This document shows, piece by piece, positions 1-11,543 of a stretch of DNA of 64,000 bases. Under the pieces are notes generated by a model. It did not search any database and was not told where the DNA came from. It was given only the letters and a program-made list of their open reading frames with translations. This DNA comes from Paracentrotus lividus. Taxonomy: Eukaryota > Echinodermata > Echinoidea > Camarodonta > Echinidae. A program made the position numbers and the translations under genes. The stretch's first letter is position 1; each line of letters opens with the position of its first letter. The stretch covers positions 22,225,754 through 22,289,753 of the forward strand of contig CALNVZ010002974.1 of the NCBI GenBank assembly GCA_940671915.1, given 5' to 3'.

Positions 1-5
1 TTAAC

Positions 6-172
6 CTTGTGCCATCTAGCTGTAACAGACCTTGTCCATTGATAGCGTTAGCTGAGAAATCATTGATATATTGAGCTAGATTGTTAGCCATCAGCCACTG
101 AGATACATGAGTGGTGTTCCATTCCCAAACAGGACGCTCGTCTATATGATGAGGCTTCTGGGAAGGTTCCTC
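6..172 (-). CDS. PPP1R9A-like: Neurabin exon 15: N-terminal part of SAM domain
   Basis: Most 3' exon visible. It opens in phase 0 after a pyrimidine-rich acceptor (ATCCTTCAG) and ends with two bases of a codon before GTTAA at the window edge. The 55 codons start with a charged lead (EEPSQKPHHIDERP) followed by the SAM signature: VWEWNTTHVSQWL, then LAQYINDF, then NGQGLLQLDGT. The tryptophan-rich first helix, the WL pair and the LLQLDG loop are typical of SAM domains, which self-associate or bind other SAM proteins. Having SAM after a PDZ and coiled coil points to a neurabin-I/invertebrate neurabin rather than spinophilin. The remaining SAM helices must be in a further exon before base 1. Confidence 0.93.
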
Positions 173-846
173 CTGAAGGATCATGGGATAGATTTCAGTA
201 AACAACAAGTTGATCTTAATTTTTTATCAGGCATCATGATTTGATTCTTGTATTGCAAATTGGTTACAGAAGATGCGACGATAAATCTTTATAACATAAT
301 AGATTGATTTCAGTAAAAAAAAAAAACCCAAAAAACACAATGATCTTAAGCTTCCATAAGGCATCATATTTTGATTCTTGTATTGCAAATTGGTTACAAT
401 ATAAATAATAATGGAAAATTTTTCGAGTCAGTCGGAGTAATTTTGAAATTGTAGCTACCACATAATGTACCCACCAACTAATTGTAACTAAATCAATTAC
501 ATGAAGTATGGCATTATAATTAAGGCTTGTTTTACTGCACAATGTCTGTTACAGTGAATTCTCCAGGCTCACAAGTATGGGCAATATGTATGTGTCCAGA
601 AGGTTCAAGTCATACAAGATGTTCCCTTTATCATCTTATTATCTTATTTTTAATTTATTCATTTATTATTTTGATCAAAAAATGACTATTGCTGTAGCAA
701 ATGGTCACAGTAACTGACACATTTGTATGTTAATGTTCTTTTTGAAGGTTTTACATGCGGGAAGCAGTATTTTGATGATTTAAGACCATAAAGGCCTGTA
801 AGAAGTCACTATGATTTAAAGATGACAAGATTTTAACTAAACTAAC
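173..846 (-). other. Intron 14 of the neurabin gene
   Basis: AT-rich intron of 674 bp. It contains two near-identical stretches of about 60 bp (around 226-285 and 335-400, each with a shared TTGATTCTTG and GTATTGCAAATTGG block), suggesting a local tandem duplication. Nothing coding was recognised. Confidence 0.7.
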
Positions 847-968
847 CTGTGGGGGAGCTGAGATGCTATATTTGCCTTTCTTCTTCTTCTTTCCTCCTCC
901 AAACTCACTTGATGGCATTGACCCCAGGTAATCCGTTGATGATGCAGAGAACATATGTCTCTTTTCAT
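847..968 (-). CDS. PPP1R9A-like: Neurabin exon 14: lysine-rich linker before SAM
   Basis: Forty codons between acceptor CTTGTAG and donor GTTAGT, entering with two bases (phase 1 junction) and leaving in phase 0 into the SAM exon. The translation runs EKRHMFSASSTDYLGSMPSS, then EFGGG, then a lysine run (KKKKKGKY) and SISAPPQ. No folded domain is visible; this is a basic, probably disordered linker directly before SAM, with several serines and threonines that could be phosphorylated. The basic patch contrasts with the strongly acidic exon 8 earlier in the linker. Assignment rests on phase continuity and on position next to the SAM exon rather than on family similarity. Confidence 0.85.
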
Positions 969-2316
969 CTACAAGATGGAAAGAAAGAGTTAAAAAAACT
1001 CTTTATCTCAAAACATTGTTCATCAGTGAATAATACTACTGGATCACCGAGTAGTAACCTACAGTTATGTGACATATTCAAATTATTTCCTGAAATAATG
1101 GTTAGTCTCAGAAGAAATTTTCATACAATAAACTTTGACCTCACATACCTATTTCCATTTTGAAAAGATGACATAAATAACAAATGCTTTGTCATTTTAT
1201 TAGAATACAACATTAATAAGAATGGACAAATAACAAGGAGAGATTTATAATATGCAATAATGACATATTGAAGATGACATGCACATGGAAAACCTTCTAG
1301 AAAAGTTTCTAAAATGAAACTTACATGCAAGATGATTTAACAAGATATCTCTGCCCAAAGATTTCAATGAGCCATCTTAACCATATTCTGACTGTGCATT
1401 TTAAGGGCACGTTTTCAATGGCCGGGGGAGGGAGGGGGAGGGGGGTGTCACCCCCAGTGAAGCTCCAGTTGATATAAAATTTAACAATGAAAATAATTTT
1501 TTTTTTAGGGGGTGGGGCAGTGGATACATACTTATCCATTTTTCATCAATAAACTTAAGTCTGAATGTCAATCATATTGAGGTAATTTCTGACTAGCATA
1601 TTTAAGTAAAACATAATTATAGTGTTCACAAATTTTCATATGTGTATTTCATATCTAAACTATTTCTTCATTCTAAGATTTCCTATGTTTAAGAAATAAA
1701 TCCTTTTTCAAGACACGACTGGCAGAATTAAAGAAAAGGAAGAGCAGTCATTTTGTCATTCAAGCAGTCAATTCCCATTCAATTTTTGTATGACCTGATA
1801 ATGAAATTTGCCTAACCTCTAACAGATGTTGGTTTTTGCAAACTTGATCTGTTAAGTTGCAGAGACACTTGAGCAGAAGATGTCTAAAAGGCATGTTAAG
1901 ATCTGAAGCGATTGTGCGGCATTAATGGATTTGTAGCGGAGGAGGGGTTGTCAGAATAGGGGTAAAGACCTTTATTCACAAAGGTGTCCTCAAGTTAAGC
2001 CTAGCTTAAAACTGTGGTTTAACTATGAGTAGAAAAATGTGACACAATCTGTCAACATTGTTATGTTCCTTACACATTTACTGGGTTCTGGAATCATACT
2101 TTAATGGTAAGGAAAACTTTTGTACTTATCATTCCCAAGCACCTTTTAATAGATTCAGTACTAAAAATTCTGACAAATCGAACATCTACTGTTTCTGATT
2201 GTGTCACATTTTGCTACCCATAGTTAAACCTCAGATTTAAGCTGGGCTTAACTTAAGGACGCCTTTGTGAACACTGGCCAAAGTGATATTTTGAGTTTGA
2301 TTGCCTGGAGGGTTAC
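969..2316 (-). other. Intron 13 of the neurabin gene
   Basis: 1348 bp. It holds a G-rich patch (1421-1455), a T run (1497-1508) and most of the foldback element at 1966-2280. No additional exon was recognised. Confidence 0.7.
1966..2280. mobile_element. Foldback MITE, family A (TTCACAAAGG ends)
   Basis: About 315 bp with long imperfect terminal inverted repeats. The left arm reads TTCACAAAGGTGTCCTC followed by AAGTTAAGCCTAGCTTAAA; the right arm is its complement, ending ACGCCTTTGTGAACACTGG. Inner arms also pair (TGTGACACAA against TTGTGTCACA-like sequence). Related to the element at 46037-46349 and to a half copy at 28845-28915. It ends only about 36 bp from the exon 13 donor. Confidence 0.75.
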
Positions 2317-2448
2317 CTTGTTCTCTCTCATCATCAGATGAGAAGGATGATGATAAGGATGATGAGGAGGAGGATGACCACGATGAGGAAAGCGAAGAAG
2401 ACGAGGAAAGTTTAGGAGCAGAGCGAGACACAACACGAACAACACCAC
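2317..2448 (-). CDS. PPP1R9A-like: Neurabin exon 13: serine-rich candidate cassette exon
   Basis: 132 bp, a multiple of three, entering and leaving in the same phase, so it can be included or skipped without a frameshift. The donor is GTAACC. The translation is almost all serine (runs of SSSSS broken by L and W) ending SFSSDDEREQ, an acidic serine patch that looks like a casein kinase II target. The acceptor is odd: minus-strand AAG|GT is preceded by a run of A rather than pyrimidines. The phase fit with exons 12 and 14 supports it, but the pyrimidine-rich coding strand is low complexity and could be misjudged. The opposite strand also has an open aspartate/glutamate-rich frame, which I consider a shadow. 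Confidence 0.5.
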
Positions 2449-3057
2449 CTTTTTTTTTTTTTTCTTTTTTTTTACAGAGATGTTAGTAAAAAGACAGACA
2501 GACAGACCAAATACAATGCCAGATAGATAGATAGAAAAAAAAAAGGAACCACACTACAACCACTGTCAACTATACAAAACTTTCTTTAGGAAATCTATTT
2601 AAAACTACTCCTGGTAAAAATGTTAGGCCAGTCCTTTCTATATATTGAAAGCTAAAGTTGCAAATTTTTATTCATTACTATTCATTCCACATTTTCTCCC
2701 ATGTACCATAAATCAAAGTGTAATGATTAGAGATTCAATTGATACATTCACTGATCTGAACGGGTGAATGACAATAATATCTTCTTTTTCTTCCAATGAC
2801 CATTCTTACCCCCCCCCCCCCCCATCCTGTAAATAATGAGACTTAAGAGAAATATTGGATGAAAAGTACAATATTTACCATCCTGATATTTTGTCCATGA
2901 TCTCATTTTCCCCCCAATTTTTGTGCAATTGCCATTCCCATGCAAAAAAAGAAGCAAAGTTTAATGAAAAGCATTTGAAGGCATGAATCTTGGTGTAAAA
3001 ACTTCATTTGCATTTGGACTTTTTTTTTACCAGTTGGGCTTTGATGATGCTTTATGT

Positions 3058-3835
3058 GTCAAATTATATTAATTTAATCATACTGTACTTCGGTCAAATT
3101 ATATTCATCCAATTGAATTCAAATAGGTTTTATTAAAAAGCTCTTCAAAAACTCTGAAGAATAACAATGAGAGTTTACATTAATAAAACATTTAAATAGA
3201 GGTATACAAACAAAAGGATACTTTTTATATTGGCCAAATTATATTTATTTGATACTTTGGTCAAATCAAATTTATTTGATCATACTGTTTACTTTGGTCA
3301 AATTATATTAATTTGTTCATACTCTTTTACTTTGGCCAAATTACATTTACTTGATACTTGATTAAATTATATTCATTTGAGCATATTATCTACTTTGGTC
3401 AAATTAAATTCATTTGATGCTACTCTCTACTTTCATTTGGTCAAATTAAATTTACTTGATCATTCTTTCTTCTTTGATCAAATAATGTTAATTGGGTGGT
3501 ACTTTATACTTTGGTCAATTCAACAAATTATATATATTTGATCACACTATCTACTTTGGCCAAAGTATATGTATTTTATAATACAATCTTCTTTGACCAA
3601 ATTATATTTACTTGATCATACTGTATCTACTTTGGCCAAATTATATTTATTCAATGATACTATCTACTTTTGTAAAATTATATTTATTTTATCATACAGT
3701 TTTGTGCTATCTACCTTGGCCAAATAATATGTATTTGATGCTAATGTCTACTTCTGTCAAATTCTATTTATTTTATGATACTATCTAGTTTGGGTAAAAT
3801 TATATTTATTTAATGATAGTATCTACTTTTGTAAA
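3058..3835. repeat. AT-rich minisatellite, roughly 35-45 bp unit
   Basis: About 20 degenerate tandem units built on TACTTTGGTCAAATTATATT followed by ATTTGATCATACT. Units vary in length and sequence, so the array is old or rapidly diverging. It is non-coding within intron 12. Confidence 0.9.
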
Positions 3836-4079
3836 GTGAGTGGAAAAGGCAGCATGAAGTTAGAAAGTAAAAGATTGAATGAGGGATACACATAATGATA
3901 TAAAATGAAGCTGAACAGATTACGGCATATAGGATGATGAAACAAAGTAATTACACATAAAAGCAAACCAATGGTTGTATATTAAGGAAATATGAAAAAA
4001 TGAATGAGAAAAATCAGCGAGAAAGACAGAGCGAAAGAAAAAACAAAAAGGAAAGAGTCGGATAGAGGAAAATAAGTAG

Positions 4080-4175
4080 GTATATAGAGAATGGGAAAGA
4101 GAGAGCGGGAGGGAAGGAGGGAGGGAGGGAAAGAGAGAGAGAGAGAGAGAGAGAGAAATAAAGAGGGGGAGAGAG
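4080..4175. repeat. Purine (GA/GGGA) simple repeat
   Basis: Continuous purine tract with GGGAGGGA units leading into an (AG)n run at about 4131-4155. The complementary strand gives spurious serine/leucine-rich open frames. Confidence 0.95.
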
Positions 4176-5265
4176 AGCGACCAGAATAAGACACAAAGTA
4201 TGAAGGATAGAAACAACAAAGATTGTACAAAGCAGACGGGTTGGATGATGAACAGATTATTAAATCTAGCTGTCTAAAATATGAACATGTATGAAATGAA
4301 TTGTTTCTTATTGACATTCTAAAGGGCAGATAACAAATGAAAAGACATAGCATGAACACTGCAAACTTCTGATGGACAAAACAATAAAAAGTGACAAAAG
4401 CCTGACAGAGGAAACGCGAAAAAGAAATTACATAATATTTAAAGCAGGGTTTGGATGCACTGCAAGCAGCACAGGAATAAAGTAGCAAGCCTTTGTAAGA
4501 CACAGCTATAACGCATTTTTAATACTCCAAGTTACACAGGAGATGAGTGCTACCAAATCTTTGATTTTTATTTCAATTTAAAGCAGCAAGAAATATGAAA
4601 TGTGAGCAATGAACACCCCATGCTTTTATGAATCGTCATCAGTATAGATAAATTTGATTTGTATATGAAGTGCATCCCAGAAAAAAAGCAAGCCCAACTT
4701 TGAGAACCTCATATTAAAATTGCATAACGTATGTGACGTTAAATTCTTTTTCATGAGAAGGAGGAAATCTTATTCTATCGAGCGCTACCCAACTTATATC
4801 TGTGTTGTCAAAGATGACTGAGCACTTGAGCTTTTAAAAGCCTCTGTCAAAATATCCTTGTTCCAATTTTTTGAAGAAGCAAAGCTGGATTTCTGATAAT
4901 TCGTTTATTGTTTGAGGTAAGCCTTCTTGAGTCCATTCATAAGGGACAAGAGGTTACTTGGACTATTGACATGCAAGGGTTGCTTTTGCCCAAACTTGGT
5001 ACAAGGCAATTTTTACACTTTTGATTTAAAGCCCAAATGCTCAGTCATCCATCGCAGCAACTGTATAAATGTGGTATCATTGAACAGAGTATGAGTTACT
5101 CATTAACAAAGAAACATATTATGGTTCACAGAAATGATGCAATCTTAATATGAAGCTCTTAAAGTTGGGTTTACATTTTCCTGAAAATTTGTTTTTTTTT
5201 TTGTTTTTTTTCTGGGAGGCACTGTATAGACTCCTGGATTGCAATAGGAAAATGCCTGAACTAAC

Positions 5266-5468
5266 CTTGCTGAGGAAGGTAGTGATCTTCAGAGCTACCA
5301 TGACTAGATAAATCTGGACTGAGCTGATCAAACGGAACATCTACAGCTCTTTCTTCATGTTTATGTCTATGATGAGGACGAGAGGACACTAGGCTAACCC
5401 CTACTCCTTCGGGTGAAGACGATGAAGGGGACGATTCTATATTGCCACTAGTGTTTGGTTGCTGTAAC
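5266..5468 (-). CDS. PPP1R9A-like: Neurabin exon 12: serine/histidine-rich linker
   Basis: Sixty-seven codons between a good acceptor (TTGGTACAG) and donor GTTAGT, joined in phase to exon 11 (AG plus G) and leaving one base for exon 13 or 14. The translation starts LQQPNTSGNIESSPSSSSPE, contains a histidine/arginine patch (RPHHRHKHEER) and ends VDVPFDQLSPDLSSHG and SSEDHYLPQQ. No domain is recognised; composition suggests a disordered region with many SP and SS phosphorylation candidates. The conserved-looking hydrophobic-acidic stretch VDVPFDQLSPDL could be a short binding motif, but that is only a guess from composition. Confidence 0.85.
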
Positions 5469-5571
5469 CTGTACCAACATACGCAAAGGAAATGACACAT
5501 TAAAGTTGTAGGTTTGAACAAAGAGTGAAAATGACCAGAAATAAATAAGAAAAAAAAAAATGAGCAAAGAA

Positions 5572-5985
5572 AATGGGATTCCATAAGGATTTGAACTCGA
5601 GACCTCCTGATTTCTGGACAGGTGCTCTTTCGACTGAACTACGGCAAGCCCGTATGTCCATGTCCGTCCCAGAGAAGCCCTTAGATATAAATGCTCACGT
5701 GGTCAGAAGCTATAGAACCTGGCATAAACCCCCAAGGATAGAAATCATTTGGGGGATTAATGCGAGGAATTACAGTGAAGTGGTGCAGCTTTTTTAAATA
5801 TAAATTTTGAATAAAGAGTGGAACTGACCAGAAATATATAATACAGCTTCTGATCACTCGAGCATTGAAAGCTAAGGGGGACTCTCCGGGACGAACATCG
5901 ACATAAGGGTTTTCCATAGCTCAGGCAATAGAGTGCCTGTCTAGTTATCAGGAGGTTTTGGGTTCGAATCCTGATGAAATCTGAT
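5572..5985. mobile_element. tRNA-like SINE sequences in inverted arrangement
   Basis: Two copies of one repeat face each other. The minus copy (5572-5800) has, on its own strand, GGGCTTGCCGTAGTTCAGTC and a B-box-like GAGTTCAAATCC. The plus copy (5830-5985) has CCATAGCTCAGGCAATAGAG (A-box-like) and GGTTCGAATCC (a near-perfect RNA polymerase III B box). Both share a leader just before the tRNA-like part (CGGGACGAACATCGACATA in the plus copy). Single-arm relatives lie at 11218-11460 and 47741-47850. It is not a functional tRNA gene as far as I can fold it by eye. Confidence 0.75.
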
Positions 5986-6127
5986 TTTCTTTGCTCATAT
6001 TTTCATATATTATGTTGTTAGTGAAATTCTGAGACTAAAGTTTGCTTAAGTTAACTTGGTATAGATCATTGCACATGAATGATTGTTTTGTCCTTTTTTC
6101 TAAATACAAAAAGGAGATGAGTTTTAC

Positions 6128-6244
6128 CTGAGGATAGGCATTGCTGGTGGAAGGCCTGATGATGTTGTTACCGTAGGAACAGGGACTGGGGATGGTGGAC
6201 TTTGGTAGCCTGATGCGATGTGATCTGTACTGTTATCTGGCTCT
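6128..6244 (-). CDS. PPP1R9A-like: Neurabin exon 11: proline/threonine-rich linker
   Basis: Thirty-eight full codons. The acceptor region reads TGTACAGAGAG; of the three possible AG sites only the first keeps frame with exon 10 (AA plus A gives lysine) and avoids the stop present in another frame. The donor is GTAAAA. The translation runs EPDNSTDHIASGYQ, then SPPSPVPVPTVTTSSG and LPPAMPIL. The SPPSPVPVP and LPPAMP segments look like possible SH3 or proline-directed kinase sites, inferred from composition only. No folded domain is present. Confidence 0.85.
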
Positions 6245-9004
6245 CTGTACACATTCAAAACAAAACATCAAATTATGTCATTCATCTTTATACGAATGCT
6301 TGAAATATTAAAGAAGAAACTGTCTCAAAGTAATGGGAAATGATAACAATGCGATAAAGAATTGTTTTGTGTTGTTAAAGTTTTGGAATTAACAAAATGA
6401 TAAGAAATTTACCAAATTCTTCTGAGAGTAACATGCACTGAACTAAAAAATGCATGTATAGGACTACATGTAAATGTGCATACAAATGTTTCGGGCCCAA
6501 ACGTGTCAGCTTTCTTTGTTATATTATCACTATGAGGGCATTTGAAGAGCAATCCTTTGCAGTGGAACTTTCTTCTAAAATACTCTTCTTAAATACCTTA
6601 AAATTTTTTTAAAAGCTCACAATAACTTTGTTCACTTTTCCCACTACACTAGATTCTGTTTAAAAATCCTTGAACTGGACCCAATGCAACAGCGTCTATG
6701 GGTTAATAAAGCTCCTGTAATTACTAAATATTGAAGCATACTACAGTATAGTGATAATTATTGCTCAAGTACTCGAGATTTACAACGAAAGCTATATGAT
6801 CCCTCTTAGCTTAAACATATCCATTCTCTATCTTACTACTTTCATACTTTTAAATGGCATTTAATTGCACATTCAATATCGTATAGTTTTGTTGTTTCAT
6901 TGTCAAACAGACAACAATGTATTTATTCATGTATATAGAAACAAATAATCTACTTCATCATGATTGATAAGTAAGTGATATCTTTTTATATTCTAGTAAC
7001 TTGAGTAGTAAATGAAACCAAATCGTCTCAATATAAATTTGTACAGAGATGACAAAATTCTGCAATAAATTAACACAAAATAGCAATACACACAGTAAGC
7101 AGCTAATAAGGATACTTGCTCATAATGAAAAACAATTTATATAAATGTATAGGTATAATTCTTGACTTGGCTTCAGATTAAAGATAAAAGGAAATAATAA
7201 ATATCTATAATATTCATCAAATGAAACCTTCCAAGTGAAGATTTCTTTGAATAAAGCTAAAATTCTCAAGTAAATCATTATTACCATGGTATAAGTTACA
7301 TTCTAGTATGAAGCACAAAAACAAAATTAAGTAAATTGACACATGTGGAAGTCTTCAAGGGAATAAAAAGAAAATTATATAAATTAAAACATAAATGTCT
7401 TGCTCAGACAGCGTAGACAATGACTAAAGCAACACGGCTATATCAGTTGTTTTATAATATCAAAAGTTTACGTTATAACAAAGGCCATTAACTTGCTAGA
7501 AAGAAAATAATTTTTATTTTTCTAATTATTAACAGCAAAACATTGTATAGTTTTGTTTCTTTTGTTTTAGATTTGTAATATTTGTATGTGTCCCCTCTCC
7601 CCAAATCAATGAAATAAATCTCTACTGAGAAAAAAAATCCCAGAAAAATCATCTTTTATATTAGCATATTTAAGTATGTTAAAATTGATACATGAAGTAG
7701 TTCAAATTGAACATTAATTCAGAATAAAACTAACACCGGAATTCTGATAAATACCAAGCAAGCGCAATGGGATCACTTTGTCATATTCTAAATCACAAGT
7801 CAAAGCATTAAAACAAATTTTAAAGGGTAAACTTTCTTTACATCACTTCAGGAGCTACATGTATGCACATTGCATGTATTTACTGTAAATCTGACCATAA
7901 ACAATTTATACGGAGGGACACATTTATTCACATCAGTCATGCATTAATAATATGATCTAGTTTCTTTTCGGGATTAAATATGCATAGTGGAAAAGCAGCA
8001 ATAAATAATGTTGAATGGTGGCAGGATACATCTTAAAGGTCATCAAACTTACGGGAAATAATGTCGGCTAAATTCAGAGTGGAAGTAAAAGGGGGATGCA
8101 AAGTTTGTTGTTGATTAGTATAACATGAAATTGAATATATGGGTGCATTTAATAGTATATGAACGGTATAATGTGCCATATACACACATATCTTATGTAG
8201 GTTATTATCAATACGTAACAACATAACAATTACTCCTTAAATCTACAAATCTTTGGCATGTATTTTTCAGTACAACAATAATAATACGACAGTAGCCAGA
8301 TTGAGTCTCGCTCACCCGTATTACTACATAGTAAAGTGTGAGAGACGGATGGACGCCATTTGGAACCCTACGTCTTACCTTCACCAGTGTGCGAGACAAA
8401 AATCATACCACTGGATTCTTTCTTTTTTTAAAATCAACACTACTGGTGTAGCCCTGCAGCCATTTAGCCAGATAATTGTTATAATAACATTCAAGAATTT
8501 AAGAAGCTGGACTTATGTAAATGAAACACTGTGGGGACAGATTTTCACGATTTTTTCCAATTAACTTTTGGCTACAACAACTCAAGTAGAGCTTTAAGTC
8601 CCATTTGTAAGACCTACATGTATATTACACTGTACTCTGTAAAGACAATAAAATACACTGAAGAGCACACAACACAAACACAAAACAAGGAGTACTTTTT
8701 TTTACAAAGCACAATTTTTAAACACATATAAAGTACACAAATACATTGATTATTAAATAAAAAAACAAAACAAACTACATTTAGCACAAAACATTAAACT
8801 ACATGTCAGGAAAGAGATCTTACATGTATAGTAAAAACATTTTGGGGTCTCCACTTATTTAGCATCCTTTTTTATTAAAAAAAAAAGAAACAAAACAAAA
8901 AACTTCCTTATAGCTATATGAGAGATTGCCCCAATAAATATTTTGATATATAAATTCAGACATTAATAAATATATAAATATATTTATCTCTGACAAACAC
9001 GACT

Positions 9005-9020
9005 AACTACTACTACTACT

Positions 9021-9095
<75 letters not shown>

Positions 9096-9117
9096 GACTA
9101 CCACTACTTATATTGTT
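9005..9117. repeat. (TAC)n trinucleotide microsatellite
   Basis: Roughly 35 TAC/ACT units, nearly perfect in the middle and degenerating at the 3' side (TACGACTACCAC). Likely length-polymorphic. Confidence 0.97.
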
Positions 9118-9693
9118 ACTACGACTACTATTTATGTCATTTTTACAAAAGGCACTACTACTATACATTTACCAATATAAGTATCTATTATTGTAAATTT
9201 CTTTTATTGAAGCAAACTCTCAACTAATTACATTGTATAGTAAGCCTATTCCTTTTCATTTACTGGCTTTTAAAAAAATTAAGTCTAAATTAGTATCTAC
9301 AATGATTTTGTTTATACCCTTACAGCATGTTTATCCACTTTTGATAAGATTTATCTTTTCTTCTAATGTATTCATACGTTATCCTTTTTTCAAATTTACA
9401 TTGCAATCTTATCAGTAAATCCTCATATCATGCTTTCACGCTTGCTGCTAATGTTAGTGTTAGTTTTTACACTGTCATAAATAATACATGTAGGTACTTG
9501 TTTCTATATCAACATTAGATTAATACCCAAAACTAGAGTTTTTTTTATGATTCAGTAGTTTAATTTCAAATGTTGTTTTTTTCTTGAAGATAGTACGGAT
9601 ACCTATTTTCTACCACTGCACAGTGCATAGCTATCTATCCGCTGATTTTAAGTATCAGTATTGTCTCCTTTATTTAATCAGCATTGTTACAAT

Positions 9694-10088
9694 AGGTGGC
9701 TCTGCCTCTTGAGCAAAAAAAAATAATGCGTTTATTTGTGGATCGGGAATCCCCCCCCCAAAAAAAAGGTGCTGCAATAGCTCAAGCTTGTCGGTAAAGG
9801 TTTGCATTAATGACTTGACTGCAAGATTGAGAAACAAGCCGAAATGTATTGTGCATACTGCTTACATAAAGACGCACAAGTGCATGATGGTAAAGGGCTC
9901 ATTTCGTACCAAAACCGCAAAACTAGCTTGAGTATTTGTAAAAAGCCAAAGATGACTCAGGCTCTGATTTCATCCAATTTAGCGTTCTCATTGAAAAAAA
10001 AAAAACCCCTAATCTCCTCTGATCGTGCTAAATCATCAGATCACAATTAGAGCTCTATTATTTAGCTCAAGCAGGTGCAGCACCGCCT
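9694..10088. mobile_element. MITE family B (AGGCGGTGCTGCAC ends)
   Basis: About 395 bp. The left end (AGGTGGCTCTGCCTC) and right end (GGTGCAGCACCGCCT) are imperfect inverted repeats, with internal TAGCTCAAGC / GAGCTAGTGCAGCA-type motifs shared with copies at 25304-25678, 41970-42373 and 56971-57410. An A/C run has grown inside it (9751-9767). Non-coding. Confidence 0.75.
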
Positions 10089-11217
10089 AATTTTTTTAAA
10101 AACAGATATTTTGTAATCTTTTAACATCACCTGCATAAAAGACAAGCAATGCCTACTGTAGAGTACAATCTCAATAGGACTACACAAAACAGACATTTAA
10201 CATGCACTCCTAGAGCGACATCATTATCTATATATGTGTGTAAAGGAGCCAACTCTATATAATCCATGATTTAGGATCACTCATGAGTTAATCTGCTCTA
10301 TATCACAAAACCTTGCTCCAAGTATGGATTAAAATATGATTTTGAAGTCATTTCTCAAAGTAAATTTCGTAAAGCACCCAATTTGTAGTAATGTTTTTTA
10401 CCTTTTACTGTAGAGTTTATATACAGATGAAATAGGTATGATTCTTAACTTAAAATACTGGAAAAAGAAATCAAGTGATAGCCTTCATGTATTCAGAAAC
10501 CTTAATATTCAAAAGTATATCTATAAGAGCAAGGTCTTTGATAGTATATATAGAAAAAACACTAAATTTAACATTTTTTGTTTGGTTTCATTTGTTCAGC
10601 CTTCACAAGACACAAAGTGCGCACATCCATTTTGCTGATTTATGTTACCTTCTTATCCAAGGATTGTAGTAGACTCTGTACAAATTGTTAAATACAGGAT
10701 TGAGAAATACACAGATACAAAGAGCATTTAACATGGAACAGTTTGGACATAAACAGATAATACAAGAGTTGGGTGTTACTTTAAGGAGCATCAACTTGTT
10801 TGAAAAAGAAAATGAATTGAGCCAACGAATAGAGACAAATATGAGTGACAATGACAGTGAGAGCAAAGAAATAATTATGGAAAGAAGCTGAAGAATTCCA
10901 GTTCGATTATGGAAGGTGTCTTTGAAAATATTGTTATATATATAGTAAACATAAATAGATGAATTTGAATTTGTTGATAATGCAAATAAATTGTTATAAA
11001 GACACATTACATAAAAATAGAAATGATATTATAAAGAGATTTATGATATCACCGAGATATTAGTATTCAAACCACATAACAATGTCAACAGATTTGGAGA
11101 TAAAATTTGGAATGTCGAAAATAAGAAACGAAAAGGATGTATCAGGACAGCTACCCCCTAGACAATGTTCCCCAGGACTACTACCCCTAGAAATAGGGTT
11201 AAGGGTAGATTATAGCT

Positions 11218-11460
11218 TGCTAGACAGGCACTCTTACCGACTGAGCTTTGGCAAACCCTAATTCGGTTTCCTTCCCAGAAACCCCTTAACTCTAAATGCT
11301 TGTGTGGTCAATTGCTATTCAAACATGACATAAACCTGAAGGATAGAAGTCAACTTGGAGATATATGCGAGGGATCATTACGATGTGATACAGCTTTTTG
11401 AATATAATTTAGCACAAAGAGGGAAAATAACCAAAAACATAATATCCAAAAAGCTTTCGG
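11218..11460 (-). mobile_element. SINE-like arm related to 5572-5800
   Basis: Shares the order CTAGACAGGCACTCT, then GACTGAGCTTTGGCAAACCC, then CAGAAACCCCTTAACTCTAA and GAGGGATCATTACGATGTGA with the minus copy at 5572. The B-box end is missing, so this is a truncated copy. Confidence 0.65.
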
Positions 11461-11543
11461 GCAGGGGGTAGTTGTCCTTATCCCTTGAATCCATGGAAAT
11501 TTTTAAAAGAATATCATGTGCTGAGAGGACAGAATTGACTCAC

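Larger units (their letters stand above)
2449..5265 (-). other. Intron 12 of the neurabin gene
   Basis: 2817 bp, largely repeats: a poly-T stretch (2450-2473), a C run (2811-2823), the 35-45 bp minisatellite at 3058-3835 and the purine tract at 4080-4175. The part from 4200 to 5265 shows no recognisable gene. Confidence 0.65.
6245..11543 (-). other. Intron 10 of the neurabin gene
   Basis: 5.3 kb. From 6245 to about 9000 it is plain AT-rich DNA in which I recognise neither genes nor a clear repeat family. From 9005 on it carries a (TAC)n microsatellite, a CAGCACCGCC-ended MITE (9694-10088), about 1.1 kb of unremarkable AT-rich DNA, and a SINE-like arm (11218-11460). Confidence 0.65.

Noticed and set aside
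2301-2486. Plus-strand aspartate/glutamate-rich frame next to a strong plus-strand acceptor look-alike (T run then ACAG)
   Set aside because: It is the complement of neurabin exon 13, whose minus-strand phase matches both neighbours; no plus-strand neighbours were found.
3982-4503. 173-codon minus-strand open frame
   Set aside because: It runs through a GA simple repeat giving serine/leucine/phenylalanine runs, with no domain.
5919-5985. Genuine tRNA gene
   Set aside because: A- and B-box motifs are good, but I could not form a complete acceptor stem and the sequence recurs as part of a longer dispersed repeat.
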